From Chromobotia macracanthus (lineage: Eukaryota > Chordata > Actinopteri > Cypriniformes > Botiidae), in contig JAZGTH010000062.1 of the NCBI GenBank assembly GCA_036877525.1, positions 4,917,501 to 4,981,500 of the forward strand: a stretch of DNA of 64,000 nt, in the 5' to 3' direction. Position 1 is the stretch's first letter; every line of letters starts with the position of its first letter. Positions 1 through 10,219 of this stretch are shown here, in pieces. The notes beneath the pieces were generated by a model. That model saw only the letters and a program-made list of their open reading frames with translations, made no database searches and had not been told where the DNA came from. The translations under genes and the position numbers were made by a program.

Positions 1-829
1 GTTGGTTGAGGGCCACTGTGCCACTTCCAGACATGGCATTTAATACACGCTTCTGTCTCGGCACAGTTTTCACATGCTGCAAAAGCCTGACTGTCAAACT
101 ACATGAGACAACCTCACAATTTAAGGTAACCTGCATTTCTTTGACTAATGTATCTTGGATGTAACCTGGACAATAAGTTTAAGACTACCTTGTTGCACAG
201 TCATGTAAAAAAGCATTATCATCGATACTCAATGATATTAAGACTATTTAAGTAAGCCAGTGGGAAAAAAAAAAATAAGTTTTTATATGTTGATTGTTAA
301 CATTAGCAGGTATATTTTTGTAAAAAGGTTTGGAGTCAGAGGCAGACACTCAGAAAATTTAAAGGTGTTAGAAAAAAAATATATAAAATAAATAAATAAA
401 TAACCATGTTATGCAGGACTTACAGCCAGCATCAACGAGCCCTGATAAGGTACGCTCTGCATATTTGGCATGCTCTTGGTTGGGTCACAAGAATTGTTTG
501 GCAGGCACTTGGTGGAGCTTATCTCTCAGCCATTTGTTGCAACCCACAAAAAGCACTGTTAACAGCAAAACTGTTTGTTGTCTGTTACTTTAAAAACTCT
601 TCTCTTTCCCCCATGGAAACCCCATGGCAAGTGCTGTTTCTTAAAGCAGGGCAGAAAAATGAGAAGATGCAAACAAACTATAATGAGGTAGTAAAATTAA
701 AATGGTTTGTCCCATGAAAATGACAACAATCGCAATTTTAATGGCATCCTGTCTACAGTTTAATGGCATCCCGTGTGGCCTTTGGTCTGCCAGACTGGGG
801 TCTGAATTGAAGGACCTCTCTCTCTCTCT

Positions 830-865
<36 letters not shown>

Positions 866-1090
866 AAACAGTATCCTAGAGGGCAGGGCCTAATGTCTGA
901 GTGCCCCCTTTCCTATGTGTACCTCCTCTACCTCTCATGTTCAGATGATGAGTGCCTCTCCTGGTAAAGACTGACGGACTGCTAGAAGAACCACATAGGT
1001 TACTTGTGTTCTTCTTGATCTCACCCTCATCGTTTCTTTCTCATTTTCTCTTTTCTCATTTAAGACAAGGCTCTTGAGGTCCCAACCGAG
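1..1090. other. Upstream flank of the first claudin gene
   Basis: No convincing gene is seen. It is AT-rich sequence with short A runs and an AAAT-type simple stretch near 385-403. A CT microsatellite lies at 815-862. Short open frames here are poorly structured or are created by the microsatellite. The last few hundred bases are the proximal 5' flank of the claudin gene. Confidence 0.6.
815..862. repeat. (CT)n microsatellite
   Basis: Nearly pure CT dinucleotide repeat of about 48 bases with a single interruption (TTAC) after the first 15 bases. It lies about 275 bases upstream of the claudin TATA box, so length variation could affect the proximal promoter. That effect is inference. Confidence 0.95.
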
Positions 1091-1096
1091 TATAAA
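1091..1096 (+). promoter_or_regulatory. TATA box of the 1139 claudin gene
   Basis: TATAAA lies 43 bases before the ATG at 1139. A start site about 25-30 bases downstream would give a very short leader of about 15-20 bases with no upstream ATG. This fits a compact, intronless claudin gene. Position and motif are seen; promoter activity is inferred. Confidence 0.6.
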
Positions 1097-1138
1097 GGCT
1101 GTTGGACCCTGAGTGGGACACACTATTCAGCAGTAAAC

Positions 1139-1807
1139 ATGGCAAAGCCCTGCATATTAGCTTTGGAGTTTTTGGGGATGCTGATTGGGGCCGGGGGCTG
1201 GTTCTGCTCAATAGCTGCCACTATTATGCCTCAGTGGCTGTCTCTTTCTACAGAGCTGTTGGCCACTGAGAGCTATGAACAAGGGCTGTGGGAGGCTTGC
1301 GTCGTACAGGAGATAGCTGGGTCAGAGTGTCGCCCCTATGACACCATCCTAGGCCTCGATCACAATCTCACTCTGGCTCGGGTTCTGATGTGCCTGTCGG
1401 ATGCCACATCTCTCCTCGGACTTCTCCTGGCCATCCCAGCGATGAGTCAGATCAACTGCTGTAAGGACGAGGAGGGACATCAGATCAAGCGAGGGCTGAA
1501 GATCACAGCTGCTGTGTTTTTATTTATAGCCGGCTTGCTGGTGCTCACTCCAGTCTCCTACGTCGCCCATGACATTGTTCACAAGTTCTTTGATAAGACA
1601 ATGTCTCACGTAGTGCCACGTTCAGAGTTTGGGGATGCACTATTTGTTGGCTGGGCTGCAGGATTTCTTGATATTGTCGGTTCTGTGTTGTTATTTGTAT
1701 CCAGTCTTGGCTCAAATCGCCGTGAACATCATCTGGTATATCATCATCAAAGGCAAGAGATCAGGACTGTTGACGGTTCCTCCAGAAAACACACTGAGTA
1801 TGTTTGA
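1139..1807 (+). CDS. Claudin, CLDN22/24-like (CLDN8/17 branch), intronless
   Basis: A 222-residue tetraspan tight-junction protein that would form paracellular barrier or channel strands at the apical junction. Four hydrophobic segments lie at about 8-28, 82-105, 121-142 and 166-190. The claudin signature of extracellular loop 1 is complete: W33, then GLW at 49-51, C54 and C64, with R81 closing the loop. Loop 2 contains VPRSEFGDALFVGW, which closely resembles the mammalian CLDN22/CLDN24 form (recalled, not searched). The tail ends in Tyr-Val, the usual claudin PDZ ligand for ZO proteins. The length is normal for the family. The ATG has G at +4 and sits 43 bases after a TATA box. The coding region is one exon, as in CLDN8/17/22/24. 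It faces the claudin-34-like gene at 5979-6716. It could carry a teleost-specific claudin name, so no symbol is assigned. Confidence 0.92.
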   Translation: MAKPCILALEFLGMLIGAGGWFCSIAATIMPQWLSLSTELLATESYEQGLWEACVVQEIAGSECRPYDTILGLDHNLTLARVLMCLSDATSLLGLLLAIPAMSQINCCKDEEGHQIKRGLKITAAVFLFIAGLLVLTPVSYVAHDIVHKFFDKTMSHVVPRSEFGDALFVGWAAGFLDIVGSVLLFVSSLGSNRREHHLVYHHQRQEIRTVDGSSRKHTEYV

Positions 1808-2267
1808 GTGTATAAACAGATGATCTTTTGAGCTTTTTGAGTTTGTCTTGAGATGCCTGTGTAGAACATCAATGGAGCAGAACAACCTGACCTTAGAAAA
1901 GTTGTTAAACTGGCCTGTCAATTTCATTGAGGCTTTTTCCTCTGGAAAACTTTAACACAATGAAGCAACAGGTAAAGCATTATTATGAATTTATGTTTCA
2001 ATATCTGAACTGTCTATTTGATTTTCCTCCTTTTACTTATCAGTAATGTATAAACCCTAAAAAGTTGTCACTATGTTCCTTCAAAGAGATGTGATACAAA
2101 AATGTAATGTGATCACAGCTTCTGCCAAAATCAGAATGGCACTCACATAAAGGAATTTTGAGCACAAATATTGGTTATATATTTGACGTGTTTTTTCAAA
2201 TTATTGTTTTATAGACCAAATCAGAGCCCTTAGTGTTCTCGTGTGTTCACTCAGATGAACTAATGGC

Positions 2268-2273
2268 AATAAA
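2268..2273 (+). terminator. Polyadenylation signal of the first claudin
   Basis: Canonical AATAAA about 460 bases after the stop codon. It is followed within about 10-30 bases by TG/T-rich sequence (GCTTGAGTGTAATTGTCTCTG), typical of a downstream element. It is the first good hexamer after the claudin stop. Confidence 0.55.
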
Positions 2274-5200
2274 ATGCCTGCTTGAGTGTAATTGTCTCTG
2301 ATGGTCTCTCTATCAGAAGAGAGACTAAGCTGTGTTTAATGAAGGCTCTAACAAGCAGTGTGTTCTCTGTGGCATGCCAAACAGTTCTGCCTCCTCCATG
2401 CTATCATTACTGTGATTTGAGCAGGTTAGGAGAGGGGTGGGGTTGGGGTTTGGGTACGAATGAACTGTCATCCAAACCGAATCGCTAGATTTATAAATGC
2501 ATGATTAGTGGTTTCATGTTTGGCCTGCACTGGCTAATGGTGCTATACATTTTCGTAATACATATACAAAAAATACATATACAAAATACAAAAAAATAGC
2601 CTTTGAGAGTATGTTTGAAGAACTTCAAATATCAGTAAAAAAACAGGAACATATTAAAAGAACAGTAACAGAACACCCAAACATTTATTTGCCCTCATTG
2701 CTCCAAATGTGTTTGATTTTCTTTCTTCAATGGAATGAGACATTAAGCAGAATGTTACTGTAGTTCTTTTCCATACAATAAATGTGAATGGTGAACAGAG
2801 GTAACCAAAATAACCAAAAAATAAAATAACACATAAAAAGAGTCAATTAATTGGTTCTTGTTTGTCTGGTAACGAATCACAATACGGCAAATTTAAATGT
2901 GCATATTCAAATTACATGAATAAGATCTGAACACTTTGATATTTTTCTGTATGGAAAAGAAACCTTTAGTCATCCTTTTGAGAAAAAGTCATTTTCAGCC
3001 TTTGAGATATGCAAACTGATATCAATTCCAGCATAGACACAGATCTGTCAGTGTTCTGTACAGAACAGAAACACAGAAATATGGTGTAAATGTGGCATAC
3101 ACAGAAAATGTTCTCAGACGTGAAGGCGCCACACAGATTGTGCCCTGATCAAACTTCCTGCGATGGATATTGATAGTGAAAATGAAAATGGGCGGTATGT
3201 TTAGCTATTAACGCTCATTTCCAGTCTTTGGCTGGGAGGAGTACTACCCTTGGCTCCCAGAAAGGGGAAATGGTGTGTCTTCGACTCATTAGGAACAATG
3301 TCCTAATGCGGCTAACTACAAACAAGAGTGAAAACTGATAAATGAAAACATTAAGCTATATTATAAATATTTAATACTGTGGGGTAAACACTATTCTTAA
3401 ACACTGTATTTGTTTATGTATGAATAAACATAAACAATGTTAACTAATAAACTAATAATTTTATAATTATTAGTTAATAATAGGCCTAATGTAATGTATG
3501 TAATTATATACATTTTAAAATTACTTACTCTATTTTTAAATGCCATCCATTCTATTTGATTACTGATCTGTAAAGTGCGATGGTTACAATGTGAATTTTC
3601 ATTTAATGCTCAAAGAACACAGAGAAATGAATGTGTGTAAATATAAAATGTATTTCATTTTACAGTTTATGACCACACTATGGTTTTATAAACACAGAAG
3701 ACTAGCGCCTGCTGCAGTCAGCAAACATTCTCTGTTTATTTTTTTAATTATATAATTAACACAGAGCACAGACTCAGATAACCTGCATTTTTGTGCAAGC
3801 AAGAGTCCATCAAAACAATTTCTGTATAGCTTAAAAACCTGTAATGACAGTTAAATTCTACGATCAAATTCTACGGTTTTGGTGAAACTCATCGGAGTTG
3901 CACTTGCTTATTTTCTTTGCATTTGTGTAATTGGTCTCCAAGGATAGTGTTAAACAAACAAAAGGAGGCTGTGCATATACAGAGAAACAGAGGGTAAGAT
4001 GACCTATGTGGACAGATACAGTCTGCAGCTCAAGGCCACTGGAGGTACTGCAAAGAAAATCCAGTGAAAATTACAGTGAACATCTGACACCAAAAACAAT
4101 CGGCCCCAGAAGTGTTGATCTCACAACATGCCCAGCAGGGTGTTCACACACACCCAACACACCCATCAAGACACGCCCACAATACACACCACAACTCGTA
4201 TATCAACCCTTCAGTACACCATGGAAAAGCTCACTTTATTTTATAATTATTTTAAAAATTGTGATTAATTATTTTAAATGATCTTAAAATGAAGCTAATT
4301 ATTTTATAGCCCAGGTTAATAAGTTAATTCCCAGCATTTTTAATTACTAAACGAAACAATTTATACAAAAGTTTGGACACCTTCTGGTGTCAGACTTATA
4401 GTGTAACAAGTTCAATGTGACAGACTTGTGGTTACTTGTGCCACCTGTGTGAACAAGTGCAAACCGGTTTAAAGCAATTGCCAAAATGAGTTTGTTTTAA
4501 TTAAAGGTCTCACATTATTTTCTGCTGATGCCACTTGATGTAATATTTTCTATACTAAAGCTTTAAAATTCATATGTTTTAAGTGTGGCCCAAACGCGTT
4601 TTGAGGCCACAGTACATTTCACCTGCCATTAAACTTCCAGGGGCCATTGCTGATTGGATGCACATTGTTCTGAGGAAGAGGTGGCGAAAATATCCAGGAG
4701 GCTCCATACTGAGACAAACACATTGTCTCACTGAGGGAAGCTAATGTAAACACATCACTCCTCTCATGTGATGGAGAGTGAGGTTTGACATTGGTGGAAT
4801 TAAATAACCTTTCATGGGTCTTAGTATGAAACCTTCTTTACAACAGTATTGTTGTACAATGGCAAACGCCACAAATTCATTCTGTGCCTCAGCTGATGGA
4901 ACAGAGGTTTCATAACAATGGGGCCGGTTTTTCGAGTAGCTGGTTCTGTTTGTGCTGTTTATCGGAGATGTTTGAAACCAGCACTTCTCATACTATCACA
5001 CATACTATGATAAGACGAAAGCGATGACAAGGGTAAAGGCCAATAGCATTATCTTTTAGTTCAGCATTTTCATATCAGTTCAGCAGAATAATAAGAGATA
5101 AGAGAATACACTGGAAGCACACAGCTTATTATTTGGATGTTCAAATAATACTTTAAAATTATTTGTGTCAACTTCTATTTATTCTTCAACATACATTTAA

Positions 5201-5777
5201 AAACAGACTGTTTTAGAATATACTGATGTTTAAGGGATAGCTCACCCAAAAATAAAATAAATTCTGTCATTTAATCACCCATATGTCATTCCAAACCAAT
5301 ATGCCTTTGTGGAACACAAAAGAAGATATTCTGAGAAATGTCTCAGTGGTTTTGTGTCCATGCAATGGAAGTCAATGGGTGCCACTGTTGTTTAGTTACC
5401 AACATATTTCAAAATATCTCCATTTTGCAAAATATCTAGAATTTTCAGTTTAGCTTATAAAGTATAAGCATTCCACTGCATATCCACTGCCTGTCTTAAA
5501 GTACTAGAAATAATTATCTTTGGCCAATTAAACATTTCTTTATATTTACTTATCTGATACTTATTTCAAGATAAAATCTAGAGGTGACTGTTATTTACAT
5601 AAAGGCATTTTAAAATTAATGTCACTTGGTTTAATATTTTCATATCTAATGCCAAACATCTTTCCAGATCATGAAAGAGTCATACCGTGCTGTATATAAT
5701 AACACATGTAATATTTATTAGCATTACGTGCCCTGCACATTACATAACAACCAAATGAATATAACAATTTATAGTTA
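2274..5777. other. Intergenic region between the two claudins
   Basis: No gene was recognised. It is AT-rich with tandem ATACATATACAAAA units near 2558-2590 and a transposon remnant at 5231-5425. Short frames (for example 4006-4281) have no domain, no splice context and low-complexity sequence. Confidence 0.6.
5231..5425 (+). mobile_element. Dispersed cyprinid-type DNA transposon fragment
   Basis: The stretch beginning TAAGGGATAGCTCACCCAAA continues through blocks I recognise as 'TTCTGTCAT', 'GTCATTCCAAACC', 'GAACACAAAAGAAGATATT' and 'GGAAGTCAATGGGTGCC'. These are the diverged blocks of a repeat that is extremely abundant in zebrafish and carp genomes. It is non-coding, with several indels, so it is an old copy. 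The exact superfamily is not determinable here. Confidence 0.7.
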
Positions 5778-5783
5778 TTTATT
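5778..5783 (-). terminator. cldn34: Candidate polyadenylation signal of the claudin-34-like gene
   Basis: TTTATT on the + strand reads AATAAA on the - strand, about 195 bases beyond the stop codon at 5979. An ATTAAA variant lies closer, at 5840-5845. Either would give a short 3' UTR. Confidence 0.4.
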
Positions 5784-5978
5784 ATATTGTTTATTAATTT
5801 CATACAAACAAATATATACTGAAATTCACAGTGTGGCCTTTTAATAAATTACACAGTCCCTTGAATCATTCAGTAATTTAAAGCGTGTGTACATATTCAG
5901 CCCCAAGGCTCTAAAATCAAAGTTGTTCAAGATTTGTGTTTAGAACAATGTCATTCCAGAGAGCGATGTTCTCCTTCA

Positions 5979-6716
5979 TTAAATATTCTCTGCCTCAAAG
6001 GCTTGATTAATGTTTCCCCTATCTTTCCTCTCATTAATTGTAGCAAGGCAGTCTTCAGCCCTGACATTTATGTTATTATAATGTTCCATTGTTCCACTCT
6101 TACGTGTGGTTTCAACAGGAGAGTTGTAGCACAATAAGAGTAGCCCACTTATGATAAGCAGGATTGATGAACCAATTCCAATCCCAATCCCTGGACCCAA
6201 ATCCTGTTTTACCGGAGCAGGAGGCAGGTAGAAGTCTGTGGGAAAATCTATAGTGAGATTTGCCAGCACAGAACTCATATTCCAGAGGACAGGGACCAAG
6301 GAGCAAGCTGCAGTTACCAAGTACAAGGAACCCGCCATCACAAAGGCCAATCTGATGTGTCCACTGTCAACTCCAAAGTATGCATTTCTTACAGCATATC
6401 CAGCTACCAGGTTTGCAACCACACCCACTGCAATAGCAATCATGCAGAGTACCTGGGAGGCTGCGATCTCTGGAGGAGTAAATGTGTCTGTAATGCTAAT
6501 ACTTCTGCAGAATTCAGATGAGTCCAAAACATAGCTGTTGAAACAGACTCTCCATACGCCCACCCAGGCCAATCCTCCAGTGATGATAGACTGATCATCA
6601 ACATACCATATTCTCCAGTCATTCACTCCTGAAAGACATGCTGTGGTTATCCATCCTACAAACCCAAATGTCAGACCCAAGAACTGCCAGTGGGCTGACT
6701 GGGCTAAGTAAGCCAT
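5979..6716 (-). CDS. cldn34: Claudin-34-like tetraspan protein
   Basis: A 245-residue claudin-family membrane protein. It starts MAYLAQSAHWQFLGLTFGF, which matches the form I know for CLDN34 (MAxLxQSAxxQFLGxTxG). The loop-1 signature is W34, then GVW at 53-55 (a variant of GLW), C58 and C70. Four hydrophobic segments lie at about 11-29, 88-108, 123-145 and 175-197. NMS (146) and NLT (153) are potential N-glycosylation sites in loop 2. A glycine/isoleucine run (GPGIGIGIG) opens TM4. The cytoplasmic tail is about 48 residues and lacks the usual Tyr-Val PDZ ligand, ending in ENI. The coding region is one exon and the ATG has a good ACCATGG context. It is the 3' neighbour of shroom2, as CLDN34 is in human Xp22.2, which supports orthology. 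Its physiological role is poorly known. Confidence 0.87.
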   Translation of the reverse strand: MAYLAQSAHWQFLGLTFGFVGWITTACLSGVNDWRIWYVDDQSIITGGLAWVGVWRVCFNSYVLDSSEFCRSISITDTFTPPEIAASQVLCMIAIAVGVVANLVAGYAVRNAYFGVDSGHIRLAFVMAGSLYLVTAACSLVPVLWNMSSVLANLTIDFPTDFYLPPAPVKQDLGPGIGIGIGSSILLIISGLLLLCYNSPVETTRKSGTMEHYNNINVRAEDCLATINERKDRGNINQAFEAENI

Positions 6717-6815
6717 GGTTAAAATTGTTGTGGTCTAACAACATGCAGCGATGAAGATTTTTACTCTTAGGTCTGCACGCTGTCCTTCACACCATGGTGG
6801 CCTTAGTCACGATTT
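6717..6815 (-). other. cldn34: Putative 5' UTR segment of the claudin-34-like gene
   Basis: On the - strand a T-rich tract ends in TTTTTTTCAG at 6816, a strong splice-acceptor look. The coding ATG follows 99 bases later. This suggests a spliced leader with at least one non-coding upstream exon that I could not place. Inferred from sequence only. Confidence 0.4.
6787..6795 (-). promoter_or_regulatory. Minimal uORF (Met-Val-stop) in the cldn34 leader
   Basis: The - strand reads GCCACCATGGTGTGA: an optimal Kozak context, ATG, one valine codon, then TGA. It lies 71 bases before the claudin ATG, inside the putative leader. A uORF this short with an ideal start would be expected to reduce initiation at the main ATG and permit reinitiation. 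Confidence 0.45.
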
Positions 6816-7503
6816 CTGAAAAAAAGCAACATTTGAAATGAAATTGTAACTTTTGTAAAACGTTGAATGTTGTTATTAATCTTGTATTATCACCTTTTAA
6901 AACCCTGGATTAGCCTAGCCTCCCAATTTCAGAGAGGCATGCAATAGCAAGCTAACTTTAAAAGCTTAAGATTTTAGAGTTTCCAAAACACATGAACATG
7001 CCAATGAAACACAATGATGATGGAAGATTGTCTTCGCGAGTAGGGTGGTAATGCAAATACATAGTTTGAGAGGCAAGTAGGACATCCAGCCATTGCACTC
7101 AGATGACTAGATGCCGCTTTTGTTGTCCCGTGCCTTCCACAGAAGATTTAGGACAGTAGAGGGATAACAGAAAAAGTAAAGGAGCAATGGGATAGGGATC
7201 TGACACAAGCTGGATTCAAACCTGCATTCCCATAAGCACAACAGCTGTTTATCTGTCATGAACAGAAGCATTCCTTACTAAACATTAAAAATATTTACAA
7301 AACATTTTAACGTTAATGTATACAATGTGCTTCCTTCGGACACAAAAGTCTTTTCTGACTGAGGAAGAGGCTTTTTTAAAGATGTGGAAAACAATTACAG
7401 TGAAGAGCAATGTTTCCATGGGGAGGAAAATGGACACTGCCGAGCACAAGGCCAAGCATGTGAGATCAAACAATGGAGGGAGAGCAAAGTAACATATCAG
7501 CCG

Positions 7504-7505
<2 letters not shown>

Positions 7506-7580
<75 letters not shown>

Positions 7581-7597
7581 CAGAGAGAGAGAGAGAG
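7506..7597. repeat. (GA)n microsatellite
   Basis: About 92 bases of nearly pure GA with GGGA and GACA interruptions near the right end. It reads (CT)n on the cldn34 strand and lies roughly 800 bases upstream of that gene. Confidence 0.95.
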
Positions 7598-9486
7598 TTT
7601 TCCAGCCTGGCTCCATGCACACCTGGGGTTGTGGAATGTTCCAGTATAAGTTAAAAAGGCATTAACAGTAATCAGTTTCTTCACGCAAAAAATCAGAGAT
7701 GGGGAAAGAAAAAATACACAAGCTGTTAAGTACCAGCTTACTGCTTAATATAATAAAGCCAAAAAAGTACACAATTAACATTATATCTATAATAGCAGCT
7801 TCTCCAGTTTCAGCTGTAGCTTCTTAGTCAAGGTTGTGTGAACCAATTTCTAATCACGTATGCTACACAGCCTTCCTGTTGTCAATGTGTACACACAAAT
7901 AAAACAAAACACAGCCTTCCTTACCTGTGAAAAGTTTTGAAATTGGAAGCATCTTTGTAAACTGAACAGTGTATCACAGTTTTAAATGTAGGACCTTCAC
8001 CTTTACTGCGGAAATAAAACAAGAAGAAAAAGCACCTTTCTGTACCGACACACAGGTTGAACACAGCCGTGGTTAATGATTAATGAACACTATCTGTTAA
8101 ATGAAAGAAAGAGGAAGGGAGGATCAATCAGCACAAATCAATGAAATGTTACCCTGTACTGTTATTGCTGCATATTAATATGCTTAGATATGTTTGACTT
8201 TAACATATTTTAAGAAACACTTGGTTGTGCCATCCAATATGCTGTTTTCTAATGGACATAAAGTAATTTAGTAAAGTCGAAGACATCCCTGCAGTGTATG
8301 TACATATTTTAGTCAAGTATTAAAAAAATTAAAAGTAATTTAGTTACGCAGTCACAATTAACATATCTGTATCTTAGCAAAAATACATGTCATTACTATT
8401 ATCCAAGTATGTAAGTAATATTGAATTGCTACACCTGCTATCATTTTATAGATATGTCAAAGTTTTTTGCCTGACTGGCCAATGCAACATGGCTTTGTCT
8501 GCAGTTAAATATTAATGAAAATGTAATAATGATTGGAGCTGTTCACATTAAAGGGTCAGAAAATACACCGAATTAAATAATAAAATAATAAATTGCTTCA
8601 CTGCACGCAGCTAAGTAATCACGTCACGTGTGGTCCCACCCTCATGGTGTCCATAAATACTTTATATTGTAAATACTTTATCTTGATAATTCTGCTATGA
8701 TCATCATATTTAATTAGTAATAACGAAGACACTGATGCTTTTAGTGACCTTCAGAAATGTAGGCTGCAATAAAAGCAATATATCATTACTTTAAATTACA
8801 TATACATTAAATTGCTACAGCGTTGATTTAGGATTAAAATATAACGCACTTGTTACTCATTTTGTGAATGCATTAATCTTGACACTACTATGACTCCATA
8901 AAATATATAAATGCAAAATCACATGTAATTATAAATGACACAGACACAACACTTGGAGCAAAAGACTTGGTATTTTATAGACAAGCACTGAATCCTTAGT
9001 GAGATTATTATATAGTATGACAGTATTATACAGTTCAGACATGTCTCTCAGATTCTTTAAACAAAAACATACTCACAGTCAGTCCTAAATCTGATGTTAC
9101 AATGCAAACGTCATATACGTCTATTAAAAGCGTAAAGACTAAAATGGTAGTTTGCTTGGCTAACATAAAGTAAAGGTGTACAATACTAGCCTATTCTAGT
9201 TATATACAAAGATTTATAAAGCTAAAATAAATTACTAAAAATAACATTGAATTATTTTTAACATTATCAGGATAGTGATGCAAGTTATAGGAAATAATGA
9301 ACCATCATAAAATCATTTCTGGAAGTTTATGTAAACCTCCTGATATAAATGGAGTCACAGCATACATGTGAAAAACAACGGTTAAAGATTAATGCACATG
9401 TAATGGAAATGTTTTAGCAAATTCTCAGAGTGTATGTCTGAGTACCATGTGTTTACAGAGAGACACTTTTAAGGACGTGTATTTCA

Positions 9487-9500
9487 TTACCCTCTAGTGG
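9487..9500 (-). promoter_or_regulatory. CTCF-like motif downstream of shroom2
   Basis: The - strand reads CCACTAGAGGGTAA. It matches the CTCF core consensus (CCASYAGRKGGCRS) in the first 11 positions, then has T for C and A for S. It is about 450 bases past the shroom2 stop. Weak candidate only. Confidence 0.3.
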
Positions 9501-9946
9501 TTAAAAAACACTACAGCACAGTGATTGACCGCGACCTGTACAGTTAAACCTACATTTGAAGAATGCACTGTGCAAATAGTGCCATAATCTTAATTTAAAT
9601 AGTTCCGATTAAAGTGAAAAGCATAACTCTGATTTTACCACATAATTCTGTGGGTCATGTAACGTTAAGAAAAGCATAGGATCAGCCGACATTGTTTTAA
9701 AAATGGGTAACAACCACAGCATGGTCTGTATAATCAACAGCTGATAGTGCCCAGCACTGTCAGGGTCTTTAAAACTCCATGAGTCTTGCTATCTGCTTTG
9801 ATGGCAGGAAGTAAGCACCTAATTTCTGACCTCAATGTAGTTTCATTTGCAGTAAATAAAACATCAGATACTGCTTTGGAACGCTGTTATATAGAGCATG
9901 TCAGGCGAATTGTTCTTGATCATTACATGGATCGTGTTTAAAATCC

Positions 9947-10219
9947 TCAGATGATGGTCCTCTGGTCCATTGGAAGACTGTCCATCAGACACTTAAGCTG
10001 CTCTTCTCCAAGTTTAATCTTGTCCTCAAGCTTTCGCTGCTCAATAATGAGGGCTGATTTCATCTTTACAAAGTGCTCGTAGTCAGCCAGCCTCTCCTCT
10101 GGCAGGTAGCTGGCCAGGATATCGTAGACCACACGCTCTCTCCTGTCCAGGTTCTCCTTCAGTTCCTTGGCATCCTCGTGTTGACGGATCAGGAGTTTAC
10201 GTTTCTCTGTCAATGTGCG
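9947..10219 (-). CDS. shroom2: shroom2 exon 10 (C-terminal half of ASD2)
   Basis: The acceptor TTGCTTCTTCAG precedes CGC and the frame enters in phase 0. It encodes 90 residues ending in TGA at 9947-9949. It contains RQHEDAKELKENLDRRERVV and ADYEHFVKMKSALIIEQRKL, the hallmark of the ASD2 coiled coil that binds Rho kinase, with an almost invariant sequence across Shroom proteins. It ends DQRTII. Confidence 0.96.
   Translation of the reverse strand, partial: RTLTEKRKLLIRQHEDAKELKENLDRRERVVYDILASYLPEERLADYEHFVKMKSALIIEQRKLEDKIKLGEEQLKCLMDSLPMDQRTII

Larger units (their letters stand above)
6816..9946. other. Region between cldn34 and the shroom2 stop codon
   Basis: It contains a GA microsatellite and otherwise AT-rich, low-complexity sequence. 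The part next to 9946 must include the shroom2 3' UTR, but I saw no convincing AATAAA on the - strand close to the stop; an ATTAAA variant is at 8709-8714. No gene was found. Open frames at 7285-7684 are artefacts of the GA repeat. Confidence 0.55.

Noticed and set aside
4006..4281. 91-residue frame between the claudins
   Set aside because: Low-complexity Thr/Pro sequence from CACACC-rich DNA, with no signal, domain or promoter.
7285..7684. Open frames on both strands around the GA repeat (Arg-Glu and Ser-Leu repeats)
   Set aside because: They are produced by the (GA)n microsatellite, which has no stop codons in several frames. There is no other coding evidence.
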